Assembly (NCBI RefSeq): GCF_016908375.1
Contig: NZ_JAFBDS010000002.1
Span: 186,001 to 250,000 of the forward strand
Direction of reading: 5' to 3'
Source: Amphibacillus cookii
Lineage (GTDB): Bacteria; Bacillota; Bacilli; Bacillales; Amphibacillaceae
DNA length: 64,000 nucleotides
Of the stretch, positions 8,389 to 17,177 are shown one piece after another. Made by a program: the position numbers and the translations under genes. The first letter of the stretch is position 1. Each line of letters starts with the position of its first letter. Under the pieces are notes generated by a model that was not told the DNA's origin, searched no databases, and was given only the letters and a program-made list of their open reading frames with translations.

Positions 8389-8847
8389 ATGAGTATATTT
8401 AACGGGATAAATACCAGTGGATCAGCGTTGACTGCTCAACGACTCAGAATGGACACGATCTCTTCAAATATTGCCAATGCTGAAACAACTCGTGCAACGA
8501 TTAACGAAGATGGGGAATTCGAGCCTTATCGGAGAAAAACAGTTAGCTTTCAAGAACAAGGTCAGTCTTTTGCTAATCAACTTAGTAGAGTGCGTGGTCG
8601 TCAAGGAAATGCTGGTAGTAATGGAGTGAAAGTGGCTTCAATTAACGAGGACGAAGAACCCTTTGTCATGGTTTATAATCCGTCACATCCAGACGCTAAT
8701 GATGAAGGCTATGTAGAAATGCCAAATGTTGATCCTTTGCAAGAGATGGTCGACTTAATGAGTTCTACGCGTTCATATGAGGCAAATGTAACAGCACTAA
8801 ATGCCAATAAAGGAATGCTAATGAAAGCACTTGAGATTGGTAGATAA
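8389..8847 (+). CDS. flgC: Flagellar proximal rod protein FlgC
   Basis: Rod protein that assembles with FlgB and FliE between the MS ring and the distal rod. It has the N-terminal SSNIANAETTRAT signature (about 24-36) and the conserved C-terminal segment EMVDLMSSTRSYEANVTALN. 152 residues is usual for Bacillus. Its ribosome site overlaps the end of flgB, which suggests coupled translation. Confidence 0.95.
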   Translation: MSIFNGINTSGSALTAQRLRMDTISSNIANAETTRATINEDGEFEPYRRKTVSFQEQGQSFANQLSRVRGRQGNAGSNGVKVASINEDEEPFVMVYNPSHPDANDEGYVEMPNVDPLQEMVDLMSSTRSYEANVTALNANKGMLMKALEIGR

Positions 8848-8867
8848 TAAAGAGAGGGTGACTGATA

Positions 8868-9173
8868 ATGAGTGTTAATCTTCAATTTTTACAATCAATC
8901 CAACCAACGACGCGTATGCATACAAACGAAGAGGTTGATCGTTCCGCATCACAACAACAATTTTCAAATCAACTAAAAGAAGCGATTAATCAGTTGAATC
9001 AATCACAAGTTGAGACAGATATAAAAACGGAAATGCTAGTCAATGGTGAAATAGATGACTTACATGATGTGATGATTACAGCACAAAAATCGACAATGTC
9101 TATGAGTTTAGCCGTTGAGGTGCAAAGCAAAGTTATAGATGCCTACAACGAAATGATGCGTATGCAAATTTAA
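8868..9173 (+). CDS. fliE: Hook-basal body complex protein FliE
   Basis: Small export substrate that joins the MS ring to the rod. 101 residues, with the conserved C-terminal half (INDLHDVMI-type segment, here IDDLHDVMITAQKSTMSMSLAVEVQSK) and the closing YNEMMRMQI. ATG 8868 follows AGAGAGGGTGA. It lies between flgC and fliF in the usual order. Confidence 0.94.
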   Translation: MSVNLQFLQSIQPTTRMHTNEEVDRSASQQQFSNQLKEAINQLNQSQVETDIKTEMLVNGEIDDLHDVMITAQKSTMSMSLAVEVQSKVIDAYNEMMRMQI

Positions 9174-9217
9174 ATTAAAGCACTTCACTTGAAGGTTGTT
9201 TGGTATGGAGGCACATA

Positions 9218-10816
9218 ATGAAAGAGAAAATGAATGAATACAGGATCAAAACAATTGAATTATGGAACTCAAGGACGAGAAAGCAAAAAGGTTTAATCAT
9301 ATCATCAATTCTATTATTTTTCTTAATTGTTATCGGTGGTAGTTTCTTAGCAACGCGTTCCACTATGGTTCCACTATATAATAATCTTTCTGTACAAGAG
9401 GCAGGGCAAATCAAGGAAGAATTAGATGCTCGAGGGATTCAAAACGAAGTCAGTGACTCCGGAACAACGATACATGTTCCAGAAGGCATGGCGGACAGCC
9501 TAATTGTTGATTTAGCTGCACAAGGTATCCCTAATAGCGGCAGTATCGATTACTCATTTTTTAGTCAAAACACTTCTTGGGGTGTTACGGATAATGAATT
9601 CGATATTATGAGACTTGATGCTATGCAAACGGAGTTAGGAAATTTGATTACGGGTATTACAGGTGTTGAACAGGCAAATGTTATGATCAGTTTGCCCCAA
9701 CAACAAGTCTTCGTTAGTGATGCTCAAGAAGAAGGCTCTGCTTCGATCGTCTTAACGATCGCACCTGGTTACCAGTTTGAAGCTGATCAAATTAATGGAC
9801 TCTACCATCTTATATCTAAATCTGTACCTAACCTGTCTCCTGATAATATCGTCATAATGGATCAAAACTTTAATTATTATGACCTTGATCAAGGGAATCA
9901 GTTTTCTAGTGGCGATATCTATGCTAATCAACAGGAAATCAAACGTGATATCGAACGTGATATTCAACGTCGTGTTCAACAAATGTTAGGTACAATGATT
10001 GGTGGCGATAAGGTCGTCGTTTCAGTGACAACAGATATTGATTTTACACAAGAAGAACGGATTGAACAATTAGTTGAACCTGTTGATGAAGAAGAAATTG
10101 AAGGCCTACCTGTTAGTATTGAAACCATTCACGAAACTTACTCTGGTGAAGGGGCTTTCGCTGGCGAAGTCGGCGCAGGAGAAGAAGATATTATGAATTA
10201 TCCTGCTGGAGAAGCAGGAGAAGGTGACTATGAGCTAATCCAGGAATCGATCAATTATGAATTTAATAGAATTCAAAGAGATATTAACGAGAGCCCTTAT
10301 AAAATTAGAGATTTAGGTATTCAAGTTGCTGTTGATAACCGTAGCCATGTATTAAATGATGAAGGTGAACCAGAATTGCTAACAGCTGCAGAACAAGCTG
10401 AAGTAGAGGAAGGGATCGCTTCAATATTAGATTCAATAATTTCAACATCAGTAGATGCGAGTTATGGAGAGATTGATCCAACTCAAAATACCTCCATTGT
10501 TTTCCAAGAGTTTACTGGATTAGATATAACACAACAACCAACGACAACGGGGATACCTATTTGGGTCTATATTATTGGAGGTATTTTACTTGTAGCAGTG
10601 ATTGCACTTATCGTTTTGTTGGTTCGTAAGCGTAGGAATCAAGAAGATGAGTTTGCTTATACAGAAGAACTTGAAGAACAATCTAATGAAGTTCCAGAGA
10701 TTGAAGAGCCTGAAGCAACTGAAGGTGCAATAAAGAAAAAACAACTCGAAAAAATGGCGAAAGACAAACCAGACGATTTTGCCAAATTACTTCGATCTTG
10801 GATTTCAGAGGAATAG
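9218..10816 (+). CDS. fliF: Flagellar MS-ring protein FliF
   Basis: Membrane ring that templates basal body assembly. There is one transmembrane segment near residues 25-45 and a second near 446-470. Between them lie the ring-building motifs and a large acidic, low-complexity insert (EEDIMNYPAGEAGEGDYE region). The C-terminal tail (KPDDFAKLLRSWISEE) is the FliG-binding peptide. About 532 residues (B. subtilis 536). ATG 9218 follows TATGGAGG; a TTG at 9200 is in frame but precedes the ribosome site. Confidence 0.96.
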   Translation: MKEKMNEYRIKTIELWNSRTRKQKGLIISSILLFFLIVIGGSFLATRSTMVPLYNNLSVQEAGQIKEELDARGIQNEVSDSGTTIHVPEGMADSLIVDLAAQGIPNSGSIDYSFFSQNTSWGVTDNEFDIMRLDAMQTELGNLITGITGVEQANVMISLPQQQVFVSDAQEEGSASIVLTIAPGYQFEADQINGLYHLISKSVPNLSPDNIVIMDQNFNYYDLDQGNQFSSGDIYANQQEIKRDIERDIQRRVQQMLGTMIGGDKVVVSVTTDIDFTQEERIEQLVEPVDEEEIEGLPVSIETIHETYSGEGAFAGEVGAGEEDIMNYPAGEAGEGDYELIQESINYEFNRIQRDINESPYKIRDLGIQVAVDNRSHVLNDEGEPELLTAAEQAEVEEGIASILDSIISTSVDASYGEIDPTQNTSIVFQEFTGLDITQQPTTTGIPIWVYIIGGILLVAVIALIVLLVRKRRNQEDEFAYTEELEEQSNEVPEIEEPEATEGAIKKKQLEKMAKDKPDDFAKLLRSWISEE

Positions 10817-10829
10817 GGGGAGAAGCTTG

Positions 10830-11843
10830 ATGGCTAGGCCAAACCAAAAACTTACCGGACGCCAAAAAGCAGCAATTCTGCTTATTTCACTGGGTCCCGA
10901 TGTATCAGCACAAGTATATAAACATTTAACTGAAGAAGAGATTGAAAAGTTAACATTGGAGATTTCTTCAGTGAAAAAAGTAGAAACAGAACAGAAAGAA
11001 GAAATTCTTGAGCAATTTCACCAAATAGCATTGGCCCAAGATTATATTACGCAAGGTGGTATTGGCTATGCTAAAACAGTACTGGAGAAGGCTGTTGGAA
11101 ATGAAGAAGCCCAAAATATCATTTCAAGGTTAACCTCATCACTGCAAGTGAAGCCATTTGACTTTGCTCGAAAAGCAGATCCTGGACAAATATTGAACTT
11201 TATTCAAAGTGAGCATCCACAAACAATTGCGCTAATTTTGTCGTATTTAGACAATGAGCAAGCGGGGCAAATTCTTTCTGAATTACCTCAAGAGATGCAA
11301 GCTGACATCGCAAAGAGGATTGCTATTATGGATTCTACTTCTCCAGAAATCATCTATGAAGTAGAACAAATCCTAGAGCGAAAGCTCTCTGCAACGGTTA
11401 CACAAGATTATACACAAACTGGCGGTATTCCAGCAGTTGTAGAAGTGTTAAATGGTGTGGATCGAAGTACAGAACGAACGATATTAGATGCTCTTGAGAT
11501 TCAAGATCCAGAATTAGCTGAAGAAATCCGCAAGCGTATGTTTGTCTTTGAAGATATTGTTACGCTTGATAATAGAGCTATTCAACGCGTTATTCGAGAA
11601 GTTGAGAATGATGACCTACGTCTTGCGCTGAAAGTGGCTAGTGAAGATGTTCAGGAAATTGTATTTAGCAACATGTCCTCACGAATGGCAGAAACCTTTA
11701 AAGAAGAAATGGAATTCATGGGTCCTGTTCGTTTACGTGATGTAGAAGAAGCGCAAACGCGAATTGTTGCAGCTATTCGCCGTCTAGAAGAGGTTGGCGA
11801 AATTGTCATCGCTCGTGGTGGAGGAGATGATGTTATTGTCTAA
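10830..11843 (+). CDS. fliG: Flagellar motor switch protein FliG
   Basis: Rotor protein that transmits torque from the stator and couples to FliF and FliM. 337 residues (B. subtilis 338). Features include the N-terminal LTGRQKAAILLISLGP, the EHPQTIALILSYL motif in the middle domain that contacts FliM, and a charged C-terminal torque helix region (EIRKRMFVFEDI). ATG 10830 follows AGGGGGAGAAG. fliH overlaps its 3' end. Confidence 0.97.
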   Translation: MARPNQKLTGRQKAAILLISLGPDVSAQVYKHLTEEEIEKLTLEISSVKKVETEQKEEILEQFHQIALAQDYITQGGIGYAKTVLEKAVGNEEAQNIISRLTSSLQVKPFDFARKADPGQILNFIQSEHPQTIALILSYLDNEQAGQILSELPQEMQADIAKRIAIMDSTSPEIIYEVEQILERKLSATVTQDYTQTGGIPAVVEVLNGVDRSTERTILDALEIQDPELAEEIRKRMFVFEDIVTLDNRAIQRVIREVENDDLRLALKVASEDVQEIVFSNMSSRMAETFKEEMEFMGPVRLRDVEEAQTRIVAAIRRLEEVGEIVIARGGGDDVIV

Positions 11844-12597
11844 CAAGCAACATAACACTCCACAAAGGAAAAAAGTTATTGGATTAAAACCAATTGTATT
11901 CCCTAGTCAAGAAATTGATCAAGAAGATGATCAAGCGAAGCAAGTAGAGAATTTAGTTGATCAAGTTGAATCAGCAAAACAGCAGCTAGCAGATATTCAA
12001 CACGAGATGGATCAGAAAAAAAAACAAACAGAAGAACAAATAGCTCAAGCGCAAGAACGTTGGCTATCAGAAAAACAAATATTGATAGAAGAAGCAAAAA
12101 AGACCGGTTTTGAAGAGGGATTTCAACAAGGTGAAGAAAAGGCAGAACAAACGTTTAAAGATAAATTAATGCTCGCTGATCAAATAATAGCAACGGCAGA
12201 AAAAGAACGGGTTGCTATTATTGATCAAGGTGAACCGGTCATTTTAACTTTAGCAATGAAAGTGGCAAGTAAAATTATTGGTTATGAAGTAAGGGAAAAT
12301 GATGCATTTATCAACATGGTTAAAGAAGCTATTCAAGACGCTCAAAACCAGCCCTCTGTTAAGGTACAAACGAGTACCAATCAATTTGAGTTTGTAAGGG
12401 ATCGAAAGGAACAATTAATGTCCGTGCTTGAACCAGATGTTAGTTTGACTATTTATCCGTCAGATAAACTGAACGATGGTGATTGTATTATTGAAACACC
12501 ATATTCGCGATTAGATGTTTCAATTGATCAGCAGTTGAATAAGATACGTACCGGTTTAATGGAGCTAATGGAGGAGATCAACCGTGGACATCAATAG
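11830..12597 (+). CDS. fliH: Flagellar export ATPase regulator FliH
   Basis: Peripheral stator of the FliI ATPase in the type III export apparatus. It has a long glutamine/lysine-rich coiled coil (about 30-110) and a C-terminal FliH/YscL-like domain. About 255 residues. The start overlaps the end of fliG. GGAGG at 11820-11824 serves ATG 11830 or, at a more normal distance, TTG 11836; the true start is uncertain within these few codons. It overlaps fliI by 14 bases. The sequence is weakly conserved, so the call leans on position. Confidence 0.88.
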   Translation: MLLSNKQHNTPQRKKVIGLKPIVFPSQEIDQEDDQAKQVENLVDQVESAKQQLADIQHEMDQKKKQTEEQIAQAQERWLSEKQILIEEAKKTGFEEGFQQGEEKAEQTFKDKLMLADQIIATAEKERVAIIDQGEPVILTLAMKVASKIIGYEVRENDAFINMVKEAIQDAQNQPSVKVQTSTNQFEFVRDRKEQLMSVLEPDVSLTIYPSDKLNDGDCIIETPYSRLDVSIDQQLNKIRTGLMELMEEINRGHQ

Positions 12598-13897
12598 CTA
12601 TATTGAGACAATTGATCATATAGATTCGTATAGACGCTATGGGAAAATTAAGAGAGTCGTGGGTCTTATGATCGAATCGATTGGCCCAGCTGTTAATATA
12701 GGTAATGTTTGCTATATTCATTCAACAAACGGTGATCAAATCATGGCAGAAGTCGTTGGATTTAATGATGAGAATGTCCTATTGATGCCATATGGTCAAA
12801 TGACAGATGTTGGCCCTGGTAGTTTAGTAGAGGCGACGAACAAGCCACTTATGATAAAAGTAGGTAGACCGCTAGTTGGAAGTGTCGTTAATGCATTAGG
12901 GATGCCATTAGACCAGTCGCAATTACCATTAGGGTTGCATTATGTCAATACAGAACAGATGCCCCCCAATCCTTTGATGCGGCCACGTATAACCGAACCA
13001 ATAGAACTGGGCGTTAGATCAATTGACACATTATTAACTGTTGGTAAAGGACAAAGGGTAGGTATTTTTGCTGGTAGTGGTGTAGGTAAAAGTACATTGT
13101 TAGGGATGATTGCCCGAAACAGCGAAGCAGATATTAATGTCATCGCATTAATTGGAGAACGAGGACGTGAAGTTAGAGAATTTATTGAAAAAGACTTAGG
13201 TACTGAAGGCTTAAAACGCTCCATCGTAGTCGTGGCTACATCTGATCAGCCTGCTTTAATGAGGATAAAAGGTGCCTATACCGCAACAGCAATTAGTGAA
13301 TATTTCCGAGATTTAGGTTATAACGTTAACTTAATGATGGACTCTGTAACGCGTGTGGCTATGGCGCAACGTGAGGTAGGTTTAGCAACAGGAGAACCCC
13401 CTACAACAAAAGGTTATCCACCATCTGTATTTGCAACACTACCTAAATTACTAGAAAGAACTGGAACCAGCGACCAAGGTACAATTACTGCCTTTTATAC
13501 CGTATTAGTAGACGGTGATGATTTAAATGACCCAATTGCTGATACGACAAGAGGGATATTGGATGGGCATTTCGTTCTAGATCGTAAACTTGCTGAGCAA
13601 GGGCAGTTTCCAGCTATCAACGTTTTAAAATCGATAAGCAGGGTAATGCCGCAAATTACAAATGAAAATGAACAACAATTAGCAACACAAATGCGATCAT
13701 ATCTTTCGACCTATGAAGAAAATTATGAATTGATTCAAATAGGTGCCTATAAAAAAGGAACAAGTAAGGGCGTTGATCAGGCTATTCAATTGCAACCTAA
13801 AATCATTTCATTCCTAAAACAACATGTTGATGAAAAATGTTCAAGAATGGAAGCGGTCGATTTGATGAAAACGGTTTTGCATGGGGGAGTTAAATAA
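12584..13897 (+). CDS. fliI: Flagellum-specific ATP synthase FliI
   Basis: F1-beta-like ATPase energising flagellar export. Walker A is AGSGVGKST (about residue 165), followed by the ALIGERGREVREF segment, Walker B region VNLMMDSVTR and GEPPTTKGYPPSVF. 437 residues (B. subtilis 440). It starts at GTG 12584, eight or so bases after GGAGGAG inside the end of fliH, so translation is probably coupled. Confidence 0.97.
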   Translation: MDINSYIETIDHIDSYRRYGKIKRVVGLMIESIGPAVNIGNVCYIHSTNGDQIMAEVVGFNDENVLLMPYGQMTDVGPGSLVEATNKPLMIKVGRPLVGSVVNALGMPLDQSQLPLGLHYVNTEQMPPNPLMRPRITEPIELGVRSIDTLLTVGKGQRVGIFAGSGVGKSTLLGMIARNSEADINVIALIGERGREVREFIEKDLGTEGLKRSIVVVATSDQPALMRIKGAYTATAISEYFRDLGYNVNLMMDSVTRVAMAQREVGLATGEPPTTKGYPPSVFATLPKLLERTGTSDQGTITAFYTVLVDGDDLNDPIADTTRGILDGHFVLDRKLAEQGQFPAINVLKSISRVMPQITNENEQQLATQMRSYLSTYEENYELIQIGAYKKGTSKGVDQAIQLQPKIISFLKQHVDEKCSRMEAVDLMKTVLHGGVK

Positions 13898-14343
13898 TGA
13901 CAACAGTAAAAGCTTTTCATAAAATTCTTAACCACCAAGAACGGTTGAAAAATCAAGCATATCTTGATTACCAAGATGCTGTTAGTGCATTCGAATTAAT
14001 TGCTGAGCAACTTTATCAACTACTATACAAAAAAGAGCAAGTCGAAAAAGAGTATAACTATTATTTAACATCTTCAGGTACAGTGACAACATTGGCTACA
14101 CATTATGCCTTTATTGAACAGATTAAGCAGAAAATATATGAAGTGGAAATGGAAGTTAATCGAAAGCGTTCAATCATGGAGCAAAAGCAACAAAAGTTAA
14201 CAACCGCTCATGTTGAAGTTAAGAAATATGAAAAAATAATTGAGAACAAACAAAAAAGATCAGAATTAAAAGTCAAATATCTTGAAAATCAAACAATGGA
14301 CGAGCTGTCGTCGAGACAGCATTTCAATTATGGAAATAGGTGA
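13897..14343 (+). CDS. fliJ: Flagellar export chaperone FliJ
   Basis: Coiled-coil stalk protein of the export ATPase ring. 148 residues, predicted almost wholly helical, with heptad-like patterns throughout and charged ends. Start ATG 13897 overlaps the last base of the fliI stop (TAATG). Sequence similarity within the family is low; position between fliI and the ylxF-type gene supports the call. Confidence 0.9.
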   Translation: MTTVKAFHKILNHQERLKNQAYLDYQDAVSAFELIAEQLYQLLYKKEQVEKEYNYYLTSSGTVTTLATHYAFIEQIKQKIYEVEMEVNRKRSIMEQKQQKLTTAHVEVKKYEKIIENKQKRSELKVKYLENQTMDELSSRQHFNYGNR

Positions 14344-14933
14344 ATAAGATGGCGGATCCTTCAACAACTAAAAAAGAAAAGAAAAAAACGAATGTCCTTC
14401 AATGGTTATTTCTTATTCTAGTTCCTTTAGTATTAGCTATTGTCATTTTATTCATTGTATTGTCAATGCTTGGTATGGATCCTATTGGGAAAACAAAGGC
14501 ATTTGCTAACTCGATCCCAGTTGTTAGCAATTGGGTTACAACTGATGAAGAAGCTGAAATTGAACGAAAGCAACGTCAATATGAGAGTAAGATTGAGAGT
14601 CTTGAAGAAGAGATAACTGCAATGGAAAGTGATTTGAGTTCAAAAAATTCTGAGATTGATCATTTGAATCAAGAAATTGTCAGATTAACTGCTCAAATTG
14701 AAGACTCTATTGAAGAAGACGGTGAAGATGAAACTGAAGTGGAAAATCTAGCAAAGCTTATTGAAAGTTATGATGAGATGAATCCAGCAAACGCAGCTGT
14801 GATCTTATCAAATTCATCCAATCAGGTTGCTTTGGCCATTTTACAAGAAATTGATGATGCGCATCGAGCAGATATATTAAGTGCAATGGATCCTGAACAA
14901 GCAGCAACATTTACTGAACAATTACTAGATTAA
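14340..14933 (+). CDS. ylxF: YlxF/MotE-like membrane protein with coiled coil
   Basis: A 197-residue protein with a lysine-rich N-terminus, one transmembrane helix (about residues 18-41), a long coiled coil (about 62-115), an acidic linker and a C-terminal MgtE-N-like region (MNPANAAVILSN, MDPEQAATFTEQL). This layout matches YlxF, the gene between fliJ and fliK in Bacillus. The MgtE-N/MotE resemblance suggests a membrane-anchored scaffold or chaperone for motility, but the role is inferred. Its start (GTG 14340) overlaps fliJ by four bases. Confidence 0.82.
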   Translation: MNKMADPSTTKKEKKKTNVLQWLFLILVPLVLAIVILFIVLSMLGMDPIGKTKAFANSIPVVSNWVTTDEEAEIERKQRQYESKIESLEEEITAMESDLSSKNSEIDHLNQEIVRLTAQIEDSIEEDGEDETEVENLAKLIESYDEMNPANAAVILSNSSNQVALAILQEIDDAHRADILSAMDPEQAATFTEQLLD

Positions 14934-14956
14934 TTAACTTGAAAGGAGGTGAAATA

Positions 14957-16264
14957 TTGAATATAAATGCGTTACTTTTTAATCATACGGTTTCTTCTGT
15001 TGATCCCATTCGCTCTAAAGTGACAGCGGATCATAAACAAACAAACGTATCATTTGGGCAATTGCTTGGGTCTTCCACCCCCCTGTCGTCTGAAATACTT
15101 ACAACTAAAGAAGAGTTGGTAGCTGAAGCGTCAGATAGTGATAAATGGAGTGAATTTCTTCAATCTTTGGATGAAGAGGAACTTGATCATCTTTTCGCTT
15201 GGTTCCAAGAGAAAACGGGTGAAACGATTACTGATATAGAAGGCCTTGTTGAGGCGGTTAAATTAGTCGAAGAACAGCCTGAAGAAATTGACGATGATCT
15301 CGTTAACCAATTTGTTTCCTTATGGGTACCTGAACCACCTGTTTCAAGCCTTCCAACTGAAGTCGATTTGAGCATGATCTTTAGTGGTTTAGAAGGCATA
15401 AGTGATCTTACGCTTGATTTCTCTTCGTTAAAGGATTCAATTGAACAATTGATTAGTCATTTTGATGAACTGAACCAGAATGAAGCAAAACAATTACTTG
15501 TGTCATTGAAACAATGGACGGAGGTTGCTCAAAGCGATGCGACATTAACAGATCAATTTATTAATGATAATGAGCACAAACCACATTTTAAAGCTTTTCT
15601 ACATGTACTTAATAATTATCAAAATAAGGAATTATTAAGTCAAAGAACAACGTATCAAGCAGATACGACAGTTACTTCAGAAGACGTTATGAAATGGGTG
15701 AAAGCAGCCGTTGCACGTCATAACAATCCTGCTAGTGAGCAATCATCTAACTTCGGAGCGTTATTTAATCAGCAGCAAGGACATACAACGATTGAACAAT
15801 TGGCTGTTCACTTAAATAGTCAGACAGAAACGGTTGATCAATTATCTGAACAGTTAATGTCTAAGTTAGAACAAGCACTTGAACAAAGCACATTTTTACA
15901 AGGGAAAAATGGGACCAACCAGTTGCTTATTAAGTTGGCACCTGAATCCTTGGGGAACATTATGGTTGAGTTAACAGAAATCGATGGGGAAATGTTGGTT
16001 AAATTAACAGCATCTTCTCAAATGGCTAAAGAAGCTTTAGAAGCTAACATAAGAGAGCTTCGTCATATGTTTTCACCTCAAAATGTTGTGGTTGAAAAAC
16101 AAGAGGATTCATCACTAATACTCGAACAACAATCACCACATGATCACTTTAATGATGAGCAAGACGCTCATGAGCATGAACAAGAAGCGATATATCATCA
16201 GCAAGATCAACAAGATGAGTCAGAGACAAGCTTCGAAGATATTCTTTTCAATGAAAGGGTGTAA
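14957..16264 (+). CDS. fliK: Flagellar hook-length control protein FliK
   Basis: Secreted molecular ruler that switches export specificity from hook to filament. About 435 residues. The long N-terminal and central part is acidic and poorly conserved. The C-terminal hook-length domain is recognisable (LLIKLAPESLGNIMVEL, then LVKLTASSQMAKEALE), and a His/Gln/Glu-rich tail follows. TTG 14957 is chosen because AAAGGAGG lies seven bases upstream; the earlier in-frame TTG 14939 precedes that site. Confidence 0.9.
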   Translation: MNINALLFNHTVSSVDPIRSKVTADHKQTNVSFGQLLGSSTPLSSEILTTKEELVAEASDSDKWSEFLQSLDEEELDHLFAWFQEKTGETITDIEGLVEAVKLVEEQPEEIDDDLVNQFVSLWVPEPPVSSLPTEVDLSMIFSGLEGISDLTLDFSSLKDSIEQLISHFDELNQNEAKQLLVSLKQWTEVAQSDATLTDQFINDNEHKPHFKAFLHVLNNYQNKELLSQRTTYQADTTVTSEDVMKWVKAAVARHNNPASEQSSNFGALFNQQQGHTTIEQLAVHLNSQTETVDQLSEQLMSKLEQALEQSTFLQGKNGTNQLLIKLAPESLGNIMVELTEIDGEMLVKLTASSQMAKEALEANIRELRHMFSPQNVVVEKQEDSSLILEQQSPHDHFNDEQDAHEHEQEAIYHQQDQQDESETSFEDILFNERV

Positions 16265-16267
16265 AGC

Positions 16268-16717
16268 ATGACATCAATTGATCCATCGTATTATTTGAAA
16301 AATCAACCGAGAAGTACGCCAAGTGGTGAACTAGGTAAAGATGAGTTTTTGAGGATATTAATGGCTCAAATCCAAAATCAAGATCCATTAGACCCAATGG
16401 ATGATCGAGAGTTTATTGCACAAATGACAACTTTCTCTCAGCTTGAGCAAATGCTTAATATGAATGATTCAATATCAAGATTGGTGGATAACCAAATGAT
16501 GTCACCTGTGATTCAATATAGTCATTTGATTGGTAAAGAAGTCCAATATTATGCACTAGATGAGGATACAGGTAAAATTATCGAACCAAAGGAACTTGCA
16601 ACAAGCACAGTCGTTGCCATCAGTGAACGAGAAGGCTACGCTGTTATAGAGTTAGAGAACAATCAAAAAATATATACAGATGAAATTTTACGTATCAATG
16701 AACCTTCTGTAGATTAG
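16268..16717 (+). CDS. flgD: Flagellar hook assembly (cap) protein FlgD
   Basis: Cap scaffold for hook polymerisation. 149 residues with the strongly conserved N-terminal block GKDEFLRILMAQIQNQDPLDP and the following EFIAQMTTFSQLEQMLN. The C-terminal part is short, as in Bacillus FlgD (140). It begins three bases after fliK. Confidence 0.95.
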   Translation: MTSIDPSYYLKNQPRSTPSGELGKDEFLRILMAQIQNQDPLDPMDDREFIAQMTTFSQLEQMLNMNDSISRLVDNQMMSPVIQYSHLIGKEVQYYALDEDTGKIIEPKELATSTVVAISEREGYAVIELENNQKIYTDEILRINEPSVD

Positions 16718-16727
16718 GGGGGATCAA

Positions 16728-17102
16728 ATGGATCATCGGATTCAACATATACCGAGCCAAGCGTTATTATCAAATACCCGGTCACAACATATAAAGCAAA
16801 CAGCACAGGGTGACTCATTTAAAGCTTTATTTAACCAAGCGCAATCAACATTAAAGATTAGTAAACATGCACAGGAACGATTAAATGAACGAGATATTGA
16901 TATCTCAGACGCTAAGTGGCAGGAAATCGCAAACCAAGTATCAGAAGCAAAAAGTAAAGGGATTACCGACTCACTTGTGATTACGGAAGAAGCGACTTTA
17001 CTTGTTAGCGCAAAAAATAATACTGTTGTAACCGCAATGAACCGTAGTGAGGCGCAAAGTCGGATTTTCAACAATATAAATGGAACCATTATTTTAGATT
17101 AG
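16728..17102 (+). CDS. Flagellar operon protein of the TIGR02530 type
   Basis: A 124-residue protein found between flgD and flgE in many Firmicutes flagellar operons. The conserved part starts near residue 45 (ISKHAQERLNERDIDI) and ends NINGTIIL. There is no signal peptide or membrane segment. Its function is not established; association with hook assembly is inferred from position. ATG 16728 follows AGGGGGGATC. Confidence 0.85.
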   Translation: MDHRIQHIPSQALLSNTRSQHIKQTAQGDSFKALFNQAQSTLKISKHAQERLNERDIDISDAKWQEIANQVSEAKSKGITDSLVITEEATLLVSAKNNTVVTAMNRSEAQSRIFNNINGTIILD

Positions 17103-17115
17103 GGCTGGACCGTCA

Positions 17116-17156
17116 TAGGAGGCCGTTGACACTGTCGATTGAAAGAGACAGTAGTC
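17116..17156 (+). promoter_or_regulatory. Extra ribosome-site-like motif and hairpin before flgE
   Basis: AGGAGG at 17117-17122 is followed by a small hairpin (ACTGTC 17131-17136, GACAGT 17147-17152). The true flgE ribosome site (AAGGAGG, 17162-17168) comes after it. No plausible reading frame uses the first motif. Confidence 0.35.
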
Positions 17157-17177
17157 TTTATAAGGAGGAATCGTTTA

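Noticed and set aside
16742-17089. 115-codon minus-strand frame opposite the TIGR02530-type gene
   Set aside because: Composition is cysteine-rich and random-looking; the plus-strand gene is conserved and fits the operon.
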